Of a DNA stretch of 64,000 nt, positions 54,204 through 64,000 are shown piece by piece; position 1 is the first letter of the stretch; the number at the start of each line of letters is the position of its first letter. The notes below the pieces were generated by a model, which was not told the origin of the DNA, did no database searches, and was given only the letters and a program-made list of their open reading frames with translations. The position numbers were made by a program, and so were the translations under genes. Origin of the DNA: Moritella sp. JT01 (GTDB lineage Bacteria; Pseudomonadota; Gammaproteobacteria; Enterobacterales; Moritellaceae); contig NZ_LOCN01000034.1 of assembly GCF_001574435.1 (NCBI RefSeq), forward strand, positions 1 through 64,000, in the 5' to 3' direction.

Positions 54204-56636
54204 CTAGCGCTTGTTACTGCGTTTAGCTTGCTGGCCTTGGCCACCTTTATTTTCTGACTTGTTAGCGCTTGGACGGCTGCCTGATGGTTTCTTGAATCCG
54301 CCACCCTTGGTACTGCCGTTCGCATTCTTGCTACCGTTGGCGCTGCTATTGCCACCTACAGTTGGCTTTTTACGGTTCGGCTTGTTACCACCTTTGTTAC
54401 CGTTTTCGTTAATACCAACACCTTCTTGTGGCGCTAGACCTGTGTGTTTCGTTAACGCCTTAGTGAACTGCTTAGTACTAGGCTCTGCACGTTGCTGTTT
54501 AACGCCTTTATTACTCGTATTTGGTTTGTTTTTACTGTTAGCACCACCTTTACCAAGATGCGGCTTCGCATTACTGCGTTGTGCTTGTTTTTCGGCCAAA
54601 CTTTCTGGCGGTACTAGCTGTTTTGGACCGCGACCAATCAGATGACGGTTACCTGTTTTAAGCAGGAATTCGCGAATGATTGGCCAGTTAGCTGGATCAT
54701 GGTAACGTAAAAGCGCTTTGTGCAGACGACGTTGGCGCGCACCTTTTGGCACAACGACTTTTTCATCTGTTTCACGTACTTTATGTAATGAGTTAAGCTC
54801 TGTGTGATACACGGCTGTTGCATTAGCAAGTGGTGAAGGGTAGAAGTTTTGTACTTGATCAAGCTTGAACTTATACTGTTTTAACCATAAGGCTAACGTC
54901 AGCATGTCACTATCATTGGTACCTGGATGCGCAGAGATGAAGTACGGAATAAGGTATTGCTTCTTGCCTGCTTCTGCAGAGAAACGATCAAACATTTCTT
55001 TAAACTTATCGTACGTGCCCATGCCAGGCTTCATCATAATATCAAGCGGTGATTTTTCGGTATGCTCTGGGGCAATTTTTAAATAACCACCGACATGATG
55101 CTGTACTAATTCTTTTACATAACGTGGATCTTCAATCGCTAAATCATAACGTACACCCGATGCAATTAAGATTTTTTTAATGCCAGGTACTTTACGTGCG
55201 CGACGATACAAGTTAATTGTTGGTGTATGGTCTGTGTCCATGTGCTTACAAATGGTTGGGAAGATACAAGACAGGCGGCGACAAGTCGCTTCTGCTTTTG
55301 CACTCATACAACCTAATTTGTACATGTTTGCTGTTGGTCCACCAAGGTCGGAGATAACACCGGTAAAACCAGGTACTTTATCGCGAATGGCTTCCATTTC
55401 TTTTACGATAGAATCTTCTGAACGACTTTGAATTACGCGACCTTCATGTTCGGTAATCGAGCAGAAAGAGCAGCCACCAAAACAACCACGCATAATATTA
55501 ATCGATGTTTTAATCATGTCATAGGCAGGGATCTTTTGATCGCCATAGCTTGGATGTGGAACACGAGCATATTCTAAATCAAATACGCCGTCCATTTCAC
55601 CTTCTGCAAGCGGTGCCGCTGGTGGATTTAACCATACTTCACGTGCGCCGTGTTTTTGGATCAAGGCACGTGATGAAATAGGGTTCGTTTCCAGATGGAA
55701 TACACGTGATGTATGCGCATATAACATTTTATCTTTTTTGACTGTTTCTAGATCGGGTAGGCGAATATAGGTTTCGTGCCAAGGCATTTGCTTAGGCGCT
55801 TGCATCACGATAGGTTTCGCTACATCTGCATCAGAATTATCGATGATCTCTTCTTTATCTTGTTTCGAGCAGGTTTCATCAATTTCGGTGTACGGGCTGA
55901 TAATCGGTTCAATTTTACCCGGGGTATCTAATGTACGAGAATCAATACCTTTCCAAGTCGGTAGTGGTTCTTTTAGCATGACAGCCGTACCACGAACATC
56001 TTGAATGTCTTTAATTGATTCGCCACTTGCCAGACGATGTGCCACTTGGATCAATGGGCGTTCTGCATTACCGTAAATCAGCATATCCGCTTTTGAATCA
56101 GGTAATACTGAGCCACGTACTTTGTCTGACCAATAATCATAGTGCGCAATACGACGTAGACTGGCTTCGATACCACCAATCACAACGGGTACATCTTTAA
56201 ATGCTTGCTTACAACGCTGCGTATACACTAATACTGCACGATCAGGACGTTTACCACCGATATCACCTGCGGTATAAGCATCATCATGACGTAACTTAAG
56301 ATCTGAAGTATAGCGGTTGATCATTGAGTCCATGTTGCCCGATGTGACACCGAAGAACAGATTTGGACGACCTAACTGTTTAAACGCTTCTGCATCTTCC
56401 CAATCAGGTTGTGAGATAATACCCACACGAAAACCTTGTGCTTCTAAGGTTCTGCCGATAATAGCCATACCAAAACTTGGGTGATCGACATATGCGTCAC
56501 CTGTAACAACAATAACGTCACAGCTATCCCAACCGAGTTGATCCATTTCTGCACGTGTCATGGGCAAAAATGGTGCGGGTTTTAATACCCGATTCTGAAA
56601 TTTTGGATATGAAAAAAGATCTTTGGCAGTTTGCAT
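54204..56636 (-). CDS. ygiQ: YgiQ family radical SAM protein
   Basis: 810 aa from the ATG at 56636 ([13 protein letters not shown]) after AAGAGTACTTT; the 56669 start adds eleven residues. N-terminal DUF3362-type region, radical SAM motif [10 protein letters not shown] (CX3CX2C), and [19 protein letters not shown]. Function unknown. The last 130 or so residues form a low-complexity basic tail of Lys, Gly, Ser and Asn ([19 protein letters not shown]), longer than in typical YgiQ. Convergent with the PCNA-like gene. Confidence 0.9.
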   Translation of the reverse strand: MQTAKDLFSYPKFQNRVLKPAPFLPMTRAEMDQLGWDSCDVIVVTGDAYVDHPSFGMAIIGRTLEAQGFRVGIISQPDWEDAEAFKQLGRPNLFFGVTSGNMDSMINRYTSDLKLRHDDAYTAGDIGGKRPDRAVLVYTQRCKQAFKDVPVVIGGIEASLRRIAHYDYWSDKVRGSVLPDSKADMLIYGNAERPLIQVAHRLASGESIKDIQDVRGTAVMLKEPLPTWKGIDSRTLDTPGKIEPIISPYTEIDETCSKQDKEEIIDNSDADVAKPIVMQAPKQMPWHETYIRLPDLETVKKDKMLYAHTSRVFHLETNPISSRALIQKHGAREVWLNPPAAPLAEGEMDGVFDLEYARVPHPSYGDQKIPAYDMIKTSINIMRGCFGGCSFCSITEHEGRVIQSRSEDSIVKEMEAIRDKVPGFTGVISDLGGPTANMYKLGCMSAKAEATCRRLSCIFPTICKHMDTDHTPTINLYRRARKVPGIKKILIASGVRYDLAIEDPRYVKELVQHHVGGYLKIAPEHTEKSPLDIMMKPGMGTYDKFKEMFDRFSAEAGKKQYLIPYFISAHPGTNDSDMLTLALWLKQYKFKLDQVQNFYPSPLANATAVYHTELNSLHKVRETDEKVVVPKGARQRRLHKALLRYHDPANWPIIREFLLKTGNRHLIGRGPKQLVPPESLAEKQAQRSNAKPHLGKGGANSKNKPNTSNKGVKQQRAEPSTKQFTKALTKHTGLAPQEGVGINENGNKGGNKPNRKKPTVGGNSSANGSKNANGSTKGGGFKKPSGSRPSANKSENKGGQGQQAKRSNKR

Positions 56637-56790
56637 AAAGTACTCTTGGGTATTAATTTTAGTGCGCAAAGTTAATTGCGAAGGCTATTTCACGACTGGA
56701 ATAAATACAATAAAGAGGAAGCCAGTCGTTACTGAGGGCGGATTATAGCCACTTACAACGTCTTTTGCGATTAAAAGCGGCAATAAATAT

Positions 56791-57447
56791 TTAGCTTGCT
56801 TGTAACAAGTTGAAAAACTGAGTCAAATTATTTGCTTCATAATCGGCTTTATAGTCAAGATCCGGTACCACTTGCTCTGAACCGGATAGCCAAACCGTAG
56901 TCATACCAAGGGTTTTAGCCGGTTTAAGGTTACGCAGTTGGTCATCAAAGAAGACGGTGTTATGGCGATCAATTTCGTGTTTTTCACAGAGTGTTTGATA
57001 GCTTGAACTGTGTGGTTTTAGCTCATAATTTGCGTCTTCTAATGAAAAAATATCATCGAAGCAATCGATTAACGCTAATTCCGTTAGAATTTTAGTCGCG
57101 TAATGTTTTGGTGAATTCGTATAAATTATTTTACGGCCGGCCAATTGATCGATCTGTCGCCCTAAATTGGGCTGTGCTTTCAGCGTCGTCATATTGATGT
57201 CGTGGCAATAATGGATGAAATCATCACGATTCACATGATGATGCTTGATTAACCCTTTTACTGTACCGCCATATTGTCTGTAATATTGGTTAGATAAAAG
57301 TGTGGCCTCTGGAAGTGGTAGAGACAGTGCGTTAGCTATAAACCGGTGCATTCGTGATTCGACCTGCTTTAATATGCCTAAGGAAGGGCTATAAAGCGTG
57401 TCATCTAGATCGAACAAGTAAGTATTGGCTTGGTTAATTTTCTGCAT
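56791..57447 (-). CDS. HAD phosphatase, pyrimidine 5'-nucleotidase type
   Basis: 218 aa from the ATG at 57447 (MQKINQANTYLFDLDDTLYS). Motif I FDLDDTLY, motif II IIYTNSPKHYA, and motif IV VFFDDQLRNLKPAKTLGM fit the SSM1/Sdt1-like HAD subgroup that dephosphorylates UMP/CMP. Starts after AGAGAAAGTA. Divergent from fabV. Confidence 0.82.
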   Translation of the reverse strand: MQKINQANTYLFDLDDTLYSPSLGILKQVESRMHRFIANALSLPLPEATLLSNQYYRQYGGTVKGLIKHHHVNRDDFIHYCHDINMTTLKAQPNLGRQIDQLAGRKIIYTNSPKHYATKILTELALIDCFDDIFSLEDANYELKPHSSSYQTLCEKHEIDRHNTVFFDDQLRNLKPAKTLGMTTVWLSGSEQVVPDLDYKADYEANNLTQFFNLLQAS

Positions 57448-57714
57448 ATTACTTTCTCTACTTTTGACTCTGCTCAATGCATTAATAGTATATTTGTTAT
57501 GTGTGATGAAAATCTGAATGAGCAGTAAACGTTATAAGGCTGCAATATTAGTGTAAAAGTACAATAATGCAAATGTATCCTATTTTGTTTGCTTAAATAG
57601 CGTCTTATTTTTGTGGTTAGAACTCCAACCAGATGAAAAACGTTAAAAAAATAGGTGCTTAATTTTTCAGAAACTTTTATTCTATCTACTGTGTCTCAAC
57701 ATTGTGAAGATAAT

Positions 57715-58920
57715 ATGATAATTAAACCAAAAACTCGCGGTTTCATCTGTACCACAGCTCATCCTATTGGCTGTGATTTAAATGTTAAAGAACAGATACA
57801 GTATAATAAAGAGCAAGGTGTTATTGAAAATGCACCAAAACGTGTATTGGTAGTTGGCTCATCAAGTGGTTACGGGCTTTCGTCTCGTATTACTGCTGCA
57901 TTCGGTGGTGGTGCTTCAACTATTGGTGTATTTTTCGAAAAACCGGCTACTGAGAGAAAGACGGGTACAGCAGGTTGGTATAACAGCGCTGCATTTGAAA
58001 AATATGCAGCGGAAGAAGGTCTATATGCAAAGAGCATTAATGGCGATGCATTTTCTGACCAAGCAAAACAAACTGCAATTAACCTAATTAAAGAAGATCT
58101 TGGTCAAATTGACCTCGTTGTTTATTCATTAGCATCACCGGTACGTAAATTGCCAAGCACAGGCGAAGTTGTACGTTCTTGCTTGAAACCTATTGGTGAG
58201 ACGTATACAGCGAAAGCGGTTGATACCAATAAAAATAAAATATTTGAAGCAAGTGTTGAACCAGCAACAGAGCAAGAGATCAAAGATACCATTACCGTTA
58301 TGGGTGGTGAAGATTGGGAACTATGGATGTCTGCATTATCTGATGCTGGTGTATTAGCTGACGGATGTAAAACCGTTGCTTATAGCTATATCGGTACAGA
58401 AATTACATGGCCTATCTATTGGGATGGTGCATTAGGCAAGGCGAAGCAAGATCTTGATCGTGCTGCTCATGCGATCGATGCTGACCTGAAAGTAAAAGGT
58501 GGCACTGCAAACGTAGCTGTACTTAAGAGTGTCGTCACACAAGCAAGTGCTGCAATTCCTGTTATGCCGCTTTATATCGCAATGGCATTCCGTGTGATGA
58601 AAGAACATGGTTTACATGAAGGTTGTTTAGAGCAAATTTCACGTTTATTCCGTGGTTCACTTTACCCACAAGGTGTTGGTAGCGCTAAATTAGACGAGGA
58701 AAATCGTCTACGCATGGATGATTGGGAACTTCGTGATGACATTCAAGCGACTTGCGTGAAGTTATGGGACGAAGTGACCGATGATAACTTATTTGAAACG
58801 ACTGATTATCAGTATTACAAAGATGAGTTTTTAGCATTGTTTGGCTTTGGTATCGAAGGCGTTGATTATGATGCTGACGTAAATCCGATTGTTGATTTTG
58901 CTCCAATTACACTTGACTAA
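57715..58920 (+). CDS. fabV: Enoyl-acyl carrier protein (CoA) reductase FabV
   Basis: 401 aa from the ATG at 57715 ([20 protein letters not shown]), the usual FabV start; the frame from 57655 adds twenty residues. NADH loop [11 protein letters not shown], and the Y-X8-K active site in [10 protein letters not shown]. Does the last reduction of fatty-acid elongation and resists triclosan. Single gene whose 3' end overlaps the DUF1853 gene by 14 bases. Confidence 0.96.
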   Translation: MIIKPKTRGFICTTAHPIGCDLNVKEQIQYNKEQGVIENAPKRVLVVGSSSGYGLSSRITAAFGGGASTIGVFFEKPATERKTGTAGWYNSAAFEKYAAEEGLYAKSINGDAFSDQAKQTAINLIKEDLGQIDLVVYSLASPVRKLPSTGEVVRSCLKPIGETYTAKAVDTNKNKIFEASVEPATEQEIKDTITVMGGEDWELWMSALSDAGVLADGCKTVAYSYIGTEITWPIYWDGALGKAKQDLDRAAHAIDADLKVKGGTANVAVLKSVVTQASAAIPVMPLYIAMAFRVMKEHGLHEGCLEQISRLFRGSLYPQGVGSAKLDEENRLRMDDWELRDDIQATCVKLWDEVTDDNLFETTDYQYYKDEFLALFGFGIEGVDYDADVNPIVDFAPITLD

Positions 58921-59824
58921 CCTTTTCCTGTTTTGAACGGTCGAGCTTAATTTTAGCTAGCCATTCATCGGGAACAAGTATTAATCGCTCAGCCTCTTTT
59001 TGATTGTGATATCTAAGAAGCTGTAGCGGTTTTTTTTCGCCCGTTTTTTGATGTTGATAAATATCAAGTTCGCTCTTTGTTCGTGTCGCAAGGTAATTAG
59101 GCTTCATTATTTGATACCAACGGTGATGTATGCACTCTTTGTTAAAATGATGATGTGTTATCCAACGCCAATTACAGCTATTCGGTAATAACTGGTTTGT
59201 TAGCTTAAGGGCTGGGTGTGCTTGGTATAAACGGCCTTTGAGTATTATTTTTTCATTATCAATATTGATATTGTGTTCGCGTAATAATCCTTGTGCTGCC
59301 TCTTGCTGACCTAACTTAATCTGGTGCTCTAGCATATGGTTAAATTTAATATCGAAACGATCTTTCATGTTCGCGCCATACCATAATGGTGGTTCATTAT
59401 TTGTGCTAGGGTAACCTAGATAAAATTTTACTGCGACTTCAAAGTGGGTGACTTGATTAGTGGTGTTGTCTTTGACAATAAAATCAAATTCGCCATAGGT
59501 AAAGTGATCATCTCGTACTTGGGTATTAGCGAGTAGCACGTCAAAGTTTGGGTTATCGATAAAAAAGAAGTGCCAAAGTTGTTCAAAATATAAACCCAGC
59601 CTTGTAGCTGGTCGTATAAAATTGAGTAATGGCGCAGGTTCGACATCTAGAGCAAAGAGCCGCGGTAAGTAGTCAGTGTATTGTTGAGCTAACCAATCTG
59701 TTGAAATAAGGGCGTGATTATTTACGTTAACCATTGGAGGACTTGCAATCGACCATGCTAGATCACGTACTATCGGATGGTTAAAATTATAGTTATAGGT
59801 GTCTAAAATACTTTCTATCGGCAT
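58907..59824 (-). CDS. DUF1853 family protein
   Basis: 305 aa from the ATG at 59824 ([20 protein letters not shown]); the start at 59914 would overlap the Nif3 gene. Soluble; [25 protein letters not shown] and [10 protein letters not shown]...[11 protein letters not shown] (PD-(D/E)XK nuclease-like core) fit DUF1853. Function unknown. Convergent with fabV, overlapping its stop. Confidence 0.85.
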   Translation of the reverse strand: MPIESILDTYNYNFNHPIVRDLAWSIASPPMVNVNNHALISTDWLAQQYTDYLPRLFALDVEPAPLLNFIRPATRLGLYFEQLWHFFFIDNPNFDVLLANTQVRDDHFTYGEFDFIVKDNTTNQVTHFEVAVKFYLGYPSTNNEPPLWYGANMKDRFDIKFNHMLEHQIKLGQQEAAQGLLREHNINIDNEKIILKGRLYQAHPALKLTNQLLPNSCNWRWITHHHFNKECIHHRWYQIMKPNYLATRTKSELDIYQHQKTGEKKPLQLLRYHNQKEAERLILVPDEWLAKIKLDRSKQEKVSQV

Positions 59825-59900
59825 GTTATTTGCTTCAAGCTCCAACTTAACGTATACATATAACTTTAGATTAGTATTCAACAAATAACGAGGAGCGGGC

Positions 59901-60662
59901 ATGGCCTCACTCAATAATAAAAAACTTGAAAATATTTTAACTGAATTTATGCAGCCACATCGTGTTCGTGATTTTACCGTTAACGGTATGCAGGTTCAGG
60001 GTAAAGACACCGTGACAAAAGTGATCACGGGTGTCACAGCATCTCAAGCATTAATTGACGCTGCAGTAGAGCAACAAGCAGATGCAATTTTAGTGCATCA
60101 TGGGTATTTTTGGAAAAATGAATCACCAGCGATTACGGGGATTAAATATAACCGCATTAAAACGCTGATCAAGCATGATATTAACTTGTATGCTTATCAC
60201 CTGCCGTTAGATATACACCCTGAATTGGGTAACAATGTTGAATTAGCTAAGCTATTAGGTATTACGGTTCGTCGTGGTTTGGAACCGTGGGATAAAGCGA
60301 GTGTTGCTTTAGTGGGGAAATTTGAAGATGAGATCTCAACTGAAGAACTCACTCAACGTATCGAAACTCAACTTAATCGTGCGCCACTGGTTGTCGATGC
60401 AGGTAAACCGATAAAATCGGTGGCTTGGTGTACTGGTGGTGGTCAAAGTTATATTGAATTAGCGATTGAACAGGGAATTGATGCATTCATTAGTGGTGAA
60501 GCGTCCGAACAGACAATTCATTTAGCGCGTGAAGCGGGTATGAGTTTTTTTGCAGCAGGTCATCACGCAACGGAGCGCTATGGTGTTAAAGCGTTGGGTG
60601 AATGGTTAGCAGAAGAAAAAGGCTTGGACGTTACCTTTATTGATATTGATAATCCAGTGTAA
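59901..60662 (+). CDS. ybgI: Nif3-like dinuclear metal centre protein
   Basis: 253 aa. Nif3 family hexamer: ILVHHGYFWKNESPAITG (metal His pair), YAYHLPLDIHPELGNNVELA, ISGEASEQTIHLAREAG and ATERYGVKALGEWL. Binds two metals; role unclear, proposed GTP cyclohydrolase I-type 2. CGAGGAGCGGGC gives a strong start. Divergent from DUF1853. Confidence 0.92.
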   Translation: MASLNNKKLENILTEFMQPHRVRDFTVNGMQVQGKDTVTKVITGVTASQALIDAAVEQQADAILVHHGYFWKNESPAITGIKYNRIKTLIKHDINLYAYHLPLDIHPELGNNVELAKLLGITVRRGLEPWDKASVALVGKFEDEISTEELTQRIETQLNRAPLVVDAGKPIKSVAWCTGGGQSYIELAIEQGIDAFISGEASEQTIHLAREAGMSFFAAGHHATERYGVKALGEWLAEEKGLDVTFIDIDNPV

Positions 60663-60668
60663 TTAAAT

Positions 60669-60711
60669 AGGCTTACTCATTAACAAAATATGTTGCTGAG
60701 TAAGCCTTTTA
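60669..60711 (+). terminator. Terminator after ybgI
   Basis: AGGCTTACTCA and TGAGTAAGCCT form an 11-bp stem with a long loop, followed by TTTTA. Confidence 0.8.
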
Positions 60712-60936
60712 TGTATGTATAAACTGCATATTTAGAGTGTGGCCATACTCGGACATATTGATAGTCAGTTTTAAATCGGTGAGGATATTCCGAAAACGGC
60801 GTGATGCAGGTTGTTCACACAGAGCCTTGATATTACAGCCAATGCTTGAGTAGGACATGCTACTTGGCGGTAATATGCTGCGTACTATTCTGATAAATGC
60901 GGATGAGCAGAGTGTACCGTACCGCATAAGGATCAT
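60709..60936 (-). other. Doubtful open frame in the 60663-61133 gap
   Basis: A 75-codon minus-strand frame (PASRRFRNILTDLKLTINMSE near the end) has protein-like stretches but no ribosome site, and its end falls in the ybgI terminator. It could be a decayed gene. The rest of the gap, to 61133, is AT-rich and probably carries the promoter of the polysaccharide genes. Confidence 0.25.
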
Positions 60937-61133
60937 GGTTTCATATTCGCCACTACTGATCTATAAATTACAAATCCTTTGCATTAATAGATAGCTTAGT
61001 CGATTTAATTACGGCAGACCTGTGTTTTAATTTTGTACTTTTTAATATAGATCATTTTTTAATCATATTTAATCCATTGTTTTTATATAGTCTAGTCTTG
61101 ATACATAGTTAACGGTTACAAGGACGCTCTTAT

Positions 61134-61838
61134 ATGGATATGCTTGGATCAATAAAGCTATGGCTAAAAAATGACGAGAGTGCGATAGCTAAAGTGTGCC
61201 ACCGTTGTATTCGTGAACTGATGCATTTTTCTATACCAGTTATTCCTTTTATTCATCCTTGTATGCTTCGAATACACCTCCTTATTACCCACTTATTCGC
61301 AAATATGTTACGGGTTTTATATTGGACCCCTTTATTTAAAAGTCGCTTAGTAACAAGACCGAGTAACTTATACCTATATTCAGGAATGCCATTGGTATTA
61401 GGACATTTAACCATTGAAATGGGCGACAATTGCCGTGTTTCTGGTATTTCAACATTAAGTGGACGAAGTATGGACGGGCAGCCATCTCGTCTAATAATCG
61501 GAAACAATGTCGATATAAATTGGCAAAATAATATTGCGGTCGGTGGCAATATCGTGATTGAAGATAATGTAAGGCTAGCAGGACGGGTTTTTTTGGCTGG
61601 TTACCCTGGCCATCCTGTTGATGCAAAAGAGCGCGCTGCGGGATTACCAGATAATGAGCATCAAGTCGGCGATATTATTTTAAAGCGTGATGTTTGGTTA
61701 GCGACGGGTGTCAGTGTTATGGCTGGGGTTACTATCGGAGAAGGTACAATCGTTGCCACGGGGAGTATTGTAACTAGTGATTTACCTCCGGGTGTACTTG
61801 CTGGTGGTATACCAGCTAAGGTGATCAAATCATTATGA
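61134..61838 (+). CDS. Hexapeptide-repeat acyltransferase, polysaccharide type
   Basis: 234 aa. Left-handed beta-helix repeats from about residue 110 (LIIGNNVDINWQNNIAVGGN, IVIEDNVRLAGRVFLAGYPG) and a closing coil (VSVMAGVTIGEGTIVATGSI). O-acetyltransferase of the WbbJ/maltose O-acetyltransferase group, modifying sugars of a surface polysaccharide. Overlaps the next gene by four bases. Confidence 0.87.
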   Translation: MDMLGSIKLWLKNDESAIAKVCHRCIRELMHFSIPVIPFIHPCMLRIHLLITHLFANMLRVLYWTPLFKSRLVTRPSNLYLYSGMPLVLGHLTIEMGDNCRVSGISTLSGRSMDGQPSRLIIGNNVDINWQNNIAVGGNIVIEDNVRLAGRVFLAGYPGHPVDAKERAAGLPDNEHQVGDIILKRDVWLATGVSVMAGVTIGEGTIVATGSIVTSDLPPGVLAGGIPAKVIKSL

Positions 61839-63028
61839 ATAATTGGCAATGGATTGTATTTGGTGAAGACTGGGGACGCCACCCAAGCAGTACACAGCAT
61901 TTGATGAAATCAATGACGCGTAAGCATCAGGTATACTGGGTGAACTCCATCGGTTTGAGACGTCCGAAATTGACGGATGGTAAACGTATAATTGAAAAAT
62001 TAAAACAACTAAAGAATGCCACTGCGAACAATTTTAACCAGAACCACACGCTTTCAGATGTTGAGGTGAAACCGCTAGAGATTCTCGCTCCAATCGCATT
62101 CCCCTGGCCTGGGAATTATGTTGCTTATGTGATTAATCGTTTGTTATTAACGTACCAAATTCGTGCACAGTTGGCTAGGCATGTAGCAGATAAGAACTTA
62201 CCGCGTATTCTATGGTTATCACTACCGACCGGGCGTTGTGTTATCGATGCATTAGAAGAAGATGTCGTTGTTTATTATGCCGGTGATGACTTTAGTGCAT
62301 TGCACGGTGTGGATCATAAAAAAGTTAATTTCGAAGAGGTTGAACTGGTAAAATGTGCTGATATTATCTTTGCCGCAAGTGACAATATTGCCCGTCAATT
62401 TCCTCAGGATAAAACCTACTTGTTACCACATGGGGTAGATTTAAAGCACTTTTCATCAGTGTGTAAACGTCCTAATCATTATCCTGAATCCGCTCTTGTC
62501 GTTGGCTATTATGGCAGTATTACCCGTTGGTTAAATTTTGAATTAATAACATTCCTCGCGCGTGCTCGACCCGATATTACATTTCTATTTATTGGTAAAA
62601 TTGAGATCGACGACTGTCCAATATTTGAGTATGAAAATATTATCCATTTGGTCGATATGCCTCATGAAGAGTTGATTAAATATGCAGCTAATTGGCAAGT
62701 ATCATTAATCCCATTCGTTGATAATGAACAGATTCGAGCATGCAATCCTTTAAAATTAAGAGAATATTTAGCCATTGGACACCCAATATTAAGCACTAAA
62801 TATCCAGCTGTTATGGAATTTTCAGAATGTATTTATATTGCAGAAAATCAGCAACAGATGCTAGAGCAGTTAAATACAGCATTAATTTTATCGGAGGCAG
62901 AGCTTACACGTCTTAAAGACGAATCTCGGGAAATGGTTAAAAGCTCAACTTGGGAAGCAAGGTGTGATTATGTTTCGGCGTTATTAATGCAGAAACTAAC
63001 AGATAAAGACAACATTGCATGTAATTAA
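61835..63028 (+). CDS. Glycosyltransferase (GT4-like)
   Basis: 397 aa. Starts WQWIVFGEDWGRHPSSTQHL. C-terminal half with VVGYYGSITRWLNFELITF and EYENIIHLVDMPHEEL fits GT-B group 1 transferases, including the Glu-rich nucleotide loop region near CNPLKLREYLAIGHPI. Second gene of an exopolysaccharide operon. Donor sugar unknown. Confidence 0.85.
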   Translation: MNNWQWIVFGEDWGRHPSSTQHLMKSMTRKHQVYWVNSIGLRRPKLTDGKRIIEKLKQLKNATANNFNQNHTLSDVEVKPLEILAPIAFPWPGNYVAYVINRLLLTYQIRAQLARHVADKNLPRILWLSLPTGRCVIDALEEDVVVYYAGDDFSALHGVDHKKVNFEEVELVKCADIIFAASDNIARQFPQDKTYLLPHGVDLKHFSSVCKRPNHYPESALVVGYYGSITRWLNFELITFLARARPDITFLFIGKIEIDDCPIFEYENIIHLVDMPHEELIKYAANWQVSLIPFVDNEQIRACNPLKLREYLAIGHPILSTKYPAVMEFSECIYIAENQQQMLEQLNTALILSEAELTRLKDESREMVKSSTWEARCDYVSALLMQKLTDKDNIACN

Positions 63029-63048
63029 CAATGGTCTGGGAGTGCGTT

Positions 63049-63534
63049 ATGAAAGGACTTATTCAGAATAAATATAGACGAACAGCATTGCTGTTCGTCA
63101 CGTTAATATCGCAGTACGGATGTGCGAATTCGCCAACGGTTATTCCAATGGCAATGATGGGAATAGTATCGGTATCAGAACTTGATAAACCGGCAATAAT
63201 AGAACCGAGAAAACTAAATTTTATTTTTGAATACAAGCAAGTAGAGTTAAGCAGAGAACAGCGAAATCGGTTACTTTACCTTTATGACTGGCAGCACGGT
63301 GCGATCATTAGTTATGGTAAAGCAAAAGCCGAAAATGACTATACAGGTTTATTCATCGGACATAAACGTGTGCAAGCTGTTAGCCAAGCTTTAGCTACAA
63401 ATCAAGAAATACTTCAGGTTAATTATGACCCGACATTGGCTGCGGACTCTGTGGTAGTTGAAGAAAATATTATCCAAACAAGACGTATAACTACTGATAA
63501 AACAACGGATTTAGTTGAGAACTCTAGGCTGTAA
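63049..63534 (+). CDS. OmpA-like envelope protein of polysaccharide locus
   Basis: 161 aa from the ATG at 63049 after GGGAGTGCGTT. N-terminal signal ending in a Cys (SQYGCANSP) that is only a weak lipobox. FEYKQVELSREQRNRLLYLY and HKRVQAVSQALATNQEIL recall the OmpA-type peptidoglycan-binding fold seen in some exopolysaccharide clusters. Not catalytic. 20 bases after the glycosyltransferase. Confidence 0.65.
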   Translation: MKGLIQNKYRRTALLFVTLISQYGCANSPTVIPMAMMGIVSVSELDKPAIIEPRKLNFIFEYKQVELSREQRNRLLYLYDWQHGAIISYGKAKAENDYTGLFIGHKRVQAVSQALATNQEILQVNYDPTLAADSVVVEENIIQTRRITTDKTTDLVENSRL

Positions 63535-63536
63535 AT

Positions 63537-64000
63537 ATGGGTATTATTGTATGGGGTAATATTTATCGATTTATCGAGATAATGTGGCGCCGACGTTATT
63601 ACCTTGGTGTTTCTATTGTAATCGCAATGCTGAGTGCATCGTTCATTAGTGTTGTCACGGATAAGCGATACGATGCTCACACATCGATATTAGTTCAGGA
63701 AAGTGCATTGCTTAATCCATTTTTAGAAGACTTATCAGTATCATTTAATCTTGAACAAAGGATCGTGGCTTTACGCGTGTTAGTGCATAGCCGGCATATA
63801 CTATTAACCGTTGCTAAGCAAAATGAGTTAATCGATACAAACAGCAGTTATAGAGAAAGAGACTTAATTGTTGAACAACTCTCAGATGCAATCATATTAA
63901 CGCTATCTGGCACAGATCTCGTGATTATCTCTTTGAGTTGGGATGATCCAAATAAGATGGAATCGATCTTGAGTTCTGTTAGTCAATTGTTTATTGATAG
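63537..64000 (+). CDS. Polysaccharide chain-length (Wzz-type) protein, partial
   Basis: At least 154 aa, cut by the window edge. Positively charged start, one membrane segment (residues 22-40), then HTSILVQESALLNPFLEDLS and coiled-coil-like RHILLTVAKQNELIDTNSSY, typical of Wzz/Wzc chain-length proteins, especially those of XrtA-linked exopolysaccharide systems. Starts two bases after the preceding stop, so same operon. Confidence 0.8.
   Translation, partial: MGIIVWGNIYRFIEIMWRRRYYLGVSIVIAMLSASFISVVTDKRYDAHTSILVQESALLNPFLEDLSVSFNLEQRIVALRVLVHSRHILLTVAKQNELIDTNSSYRERDLIVEQLSDAIILTLSGTDLVIISLSWDDPNKMESILSSVSQLFID

Noticed and set aside
54211-54645. 144-aa plus-strand frame rich in Leu and Pro
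   Set aside because: It is the complement of the low-complexity ygiQ tail, with no ribosome site.

Overview
This window is chromosomal DNA of a marine, probably cold-adapted gammaproteobacterium. Moritella or Psychromonas relatives are the best guess; Vibrio and Shewanella are next. The evidence is the gene complement (norM divergent from a riboflavin synthase gene, FabV, RadD, YgiQ, LrgAB, DUF2956, DUF1853), moderate-to-low G+C, and perfect FNR boxes at several promoters. Most of it is ordinary, compact chromosome with short gaps and many rho-independent terminators. No rRNA, CRISPR array, insertion sequence or prophage was seen.

Layout. 1-10 kb: DUF4336-like protein, a frameshifted small gene, DUF2956, D-lactate dehydrogenase, spermidine-synthase-like protein, an FNR-box-driven 61-aa protein, HtpX, a two-gene cassette bracketed by perfect 65-bp copies of a terminator, an SLC13 transporter, D-glycerate 3-kinase and an unknown helical protein. 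10-20 kb: two tandem tRNA-Val(GAC) genes, flavohaemoglobin Hmp with a complex control region, two GNAT acetyltransferases, YgjV, a halogenase-like flavoprotein divergent from the NO sensor NorR, and NorM. 20-35 kb: riboflavin synthase, LrgAB, QueE, a DUF1302/DUF1329 envelope pair, a MerR regulator, MobB, an RND efflux pair and RadD. 35-50 kb: exported catalase plus ankyrin protein, thiolase plus FadJ-like enzyme, RIO kinase, a LysR/Hsp31-like/YqhD aldehyde-defence cluster, DcuC, HxlR/GST. 50-61 kb: MogA, two YbaK-like deacylases, a PCNA-like sliding clamp, YgiQ, FabV, DUF1853, Nif3. 61-64 kb: start of an exopolysaccharide cluster, cut by the window edge.

The most unusual gene is at 53337-54110. 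Its 257-residue product has the length and two-domain layout of eukaryotic/archaeal PCNA, not of the three-domain bacterial DnaN clamp, and it ends in a KYYL motif like that of PCNA. It is a lone AT-rich gene with no polymerase or clamp loader beside it.

Other points that stand out are a nitric-oxide circuit (norR, with a sigma-54 promoter, paired NorR-like sites and an FNR box at hmp); two places within 5 kb where the 3' end or terminator of a host gene is duplicated around a small insert; and tandem tRNA-Val genes with C33 and different acceptor stems.
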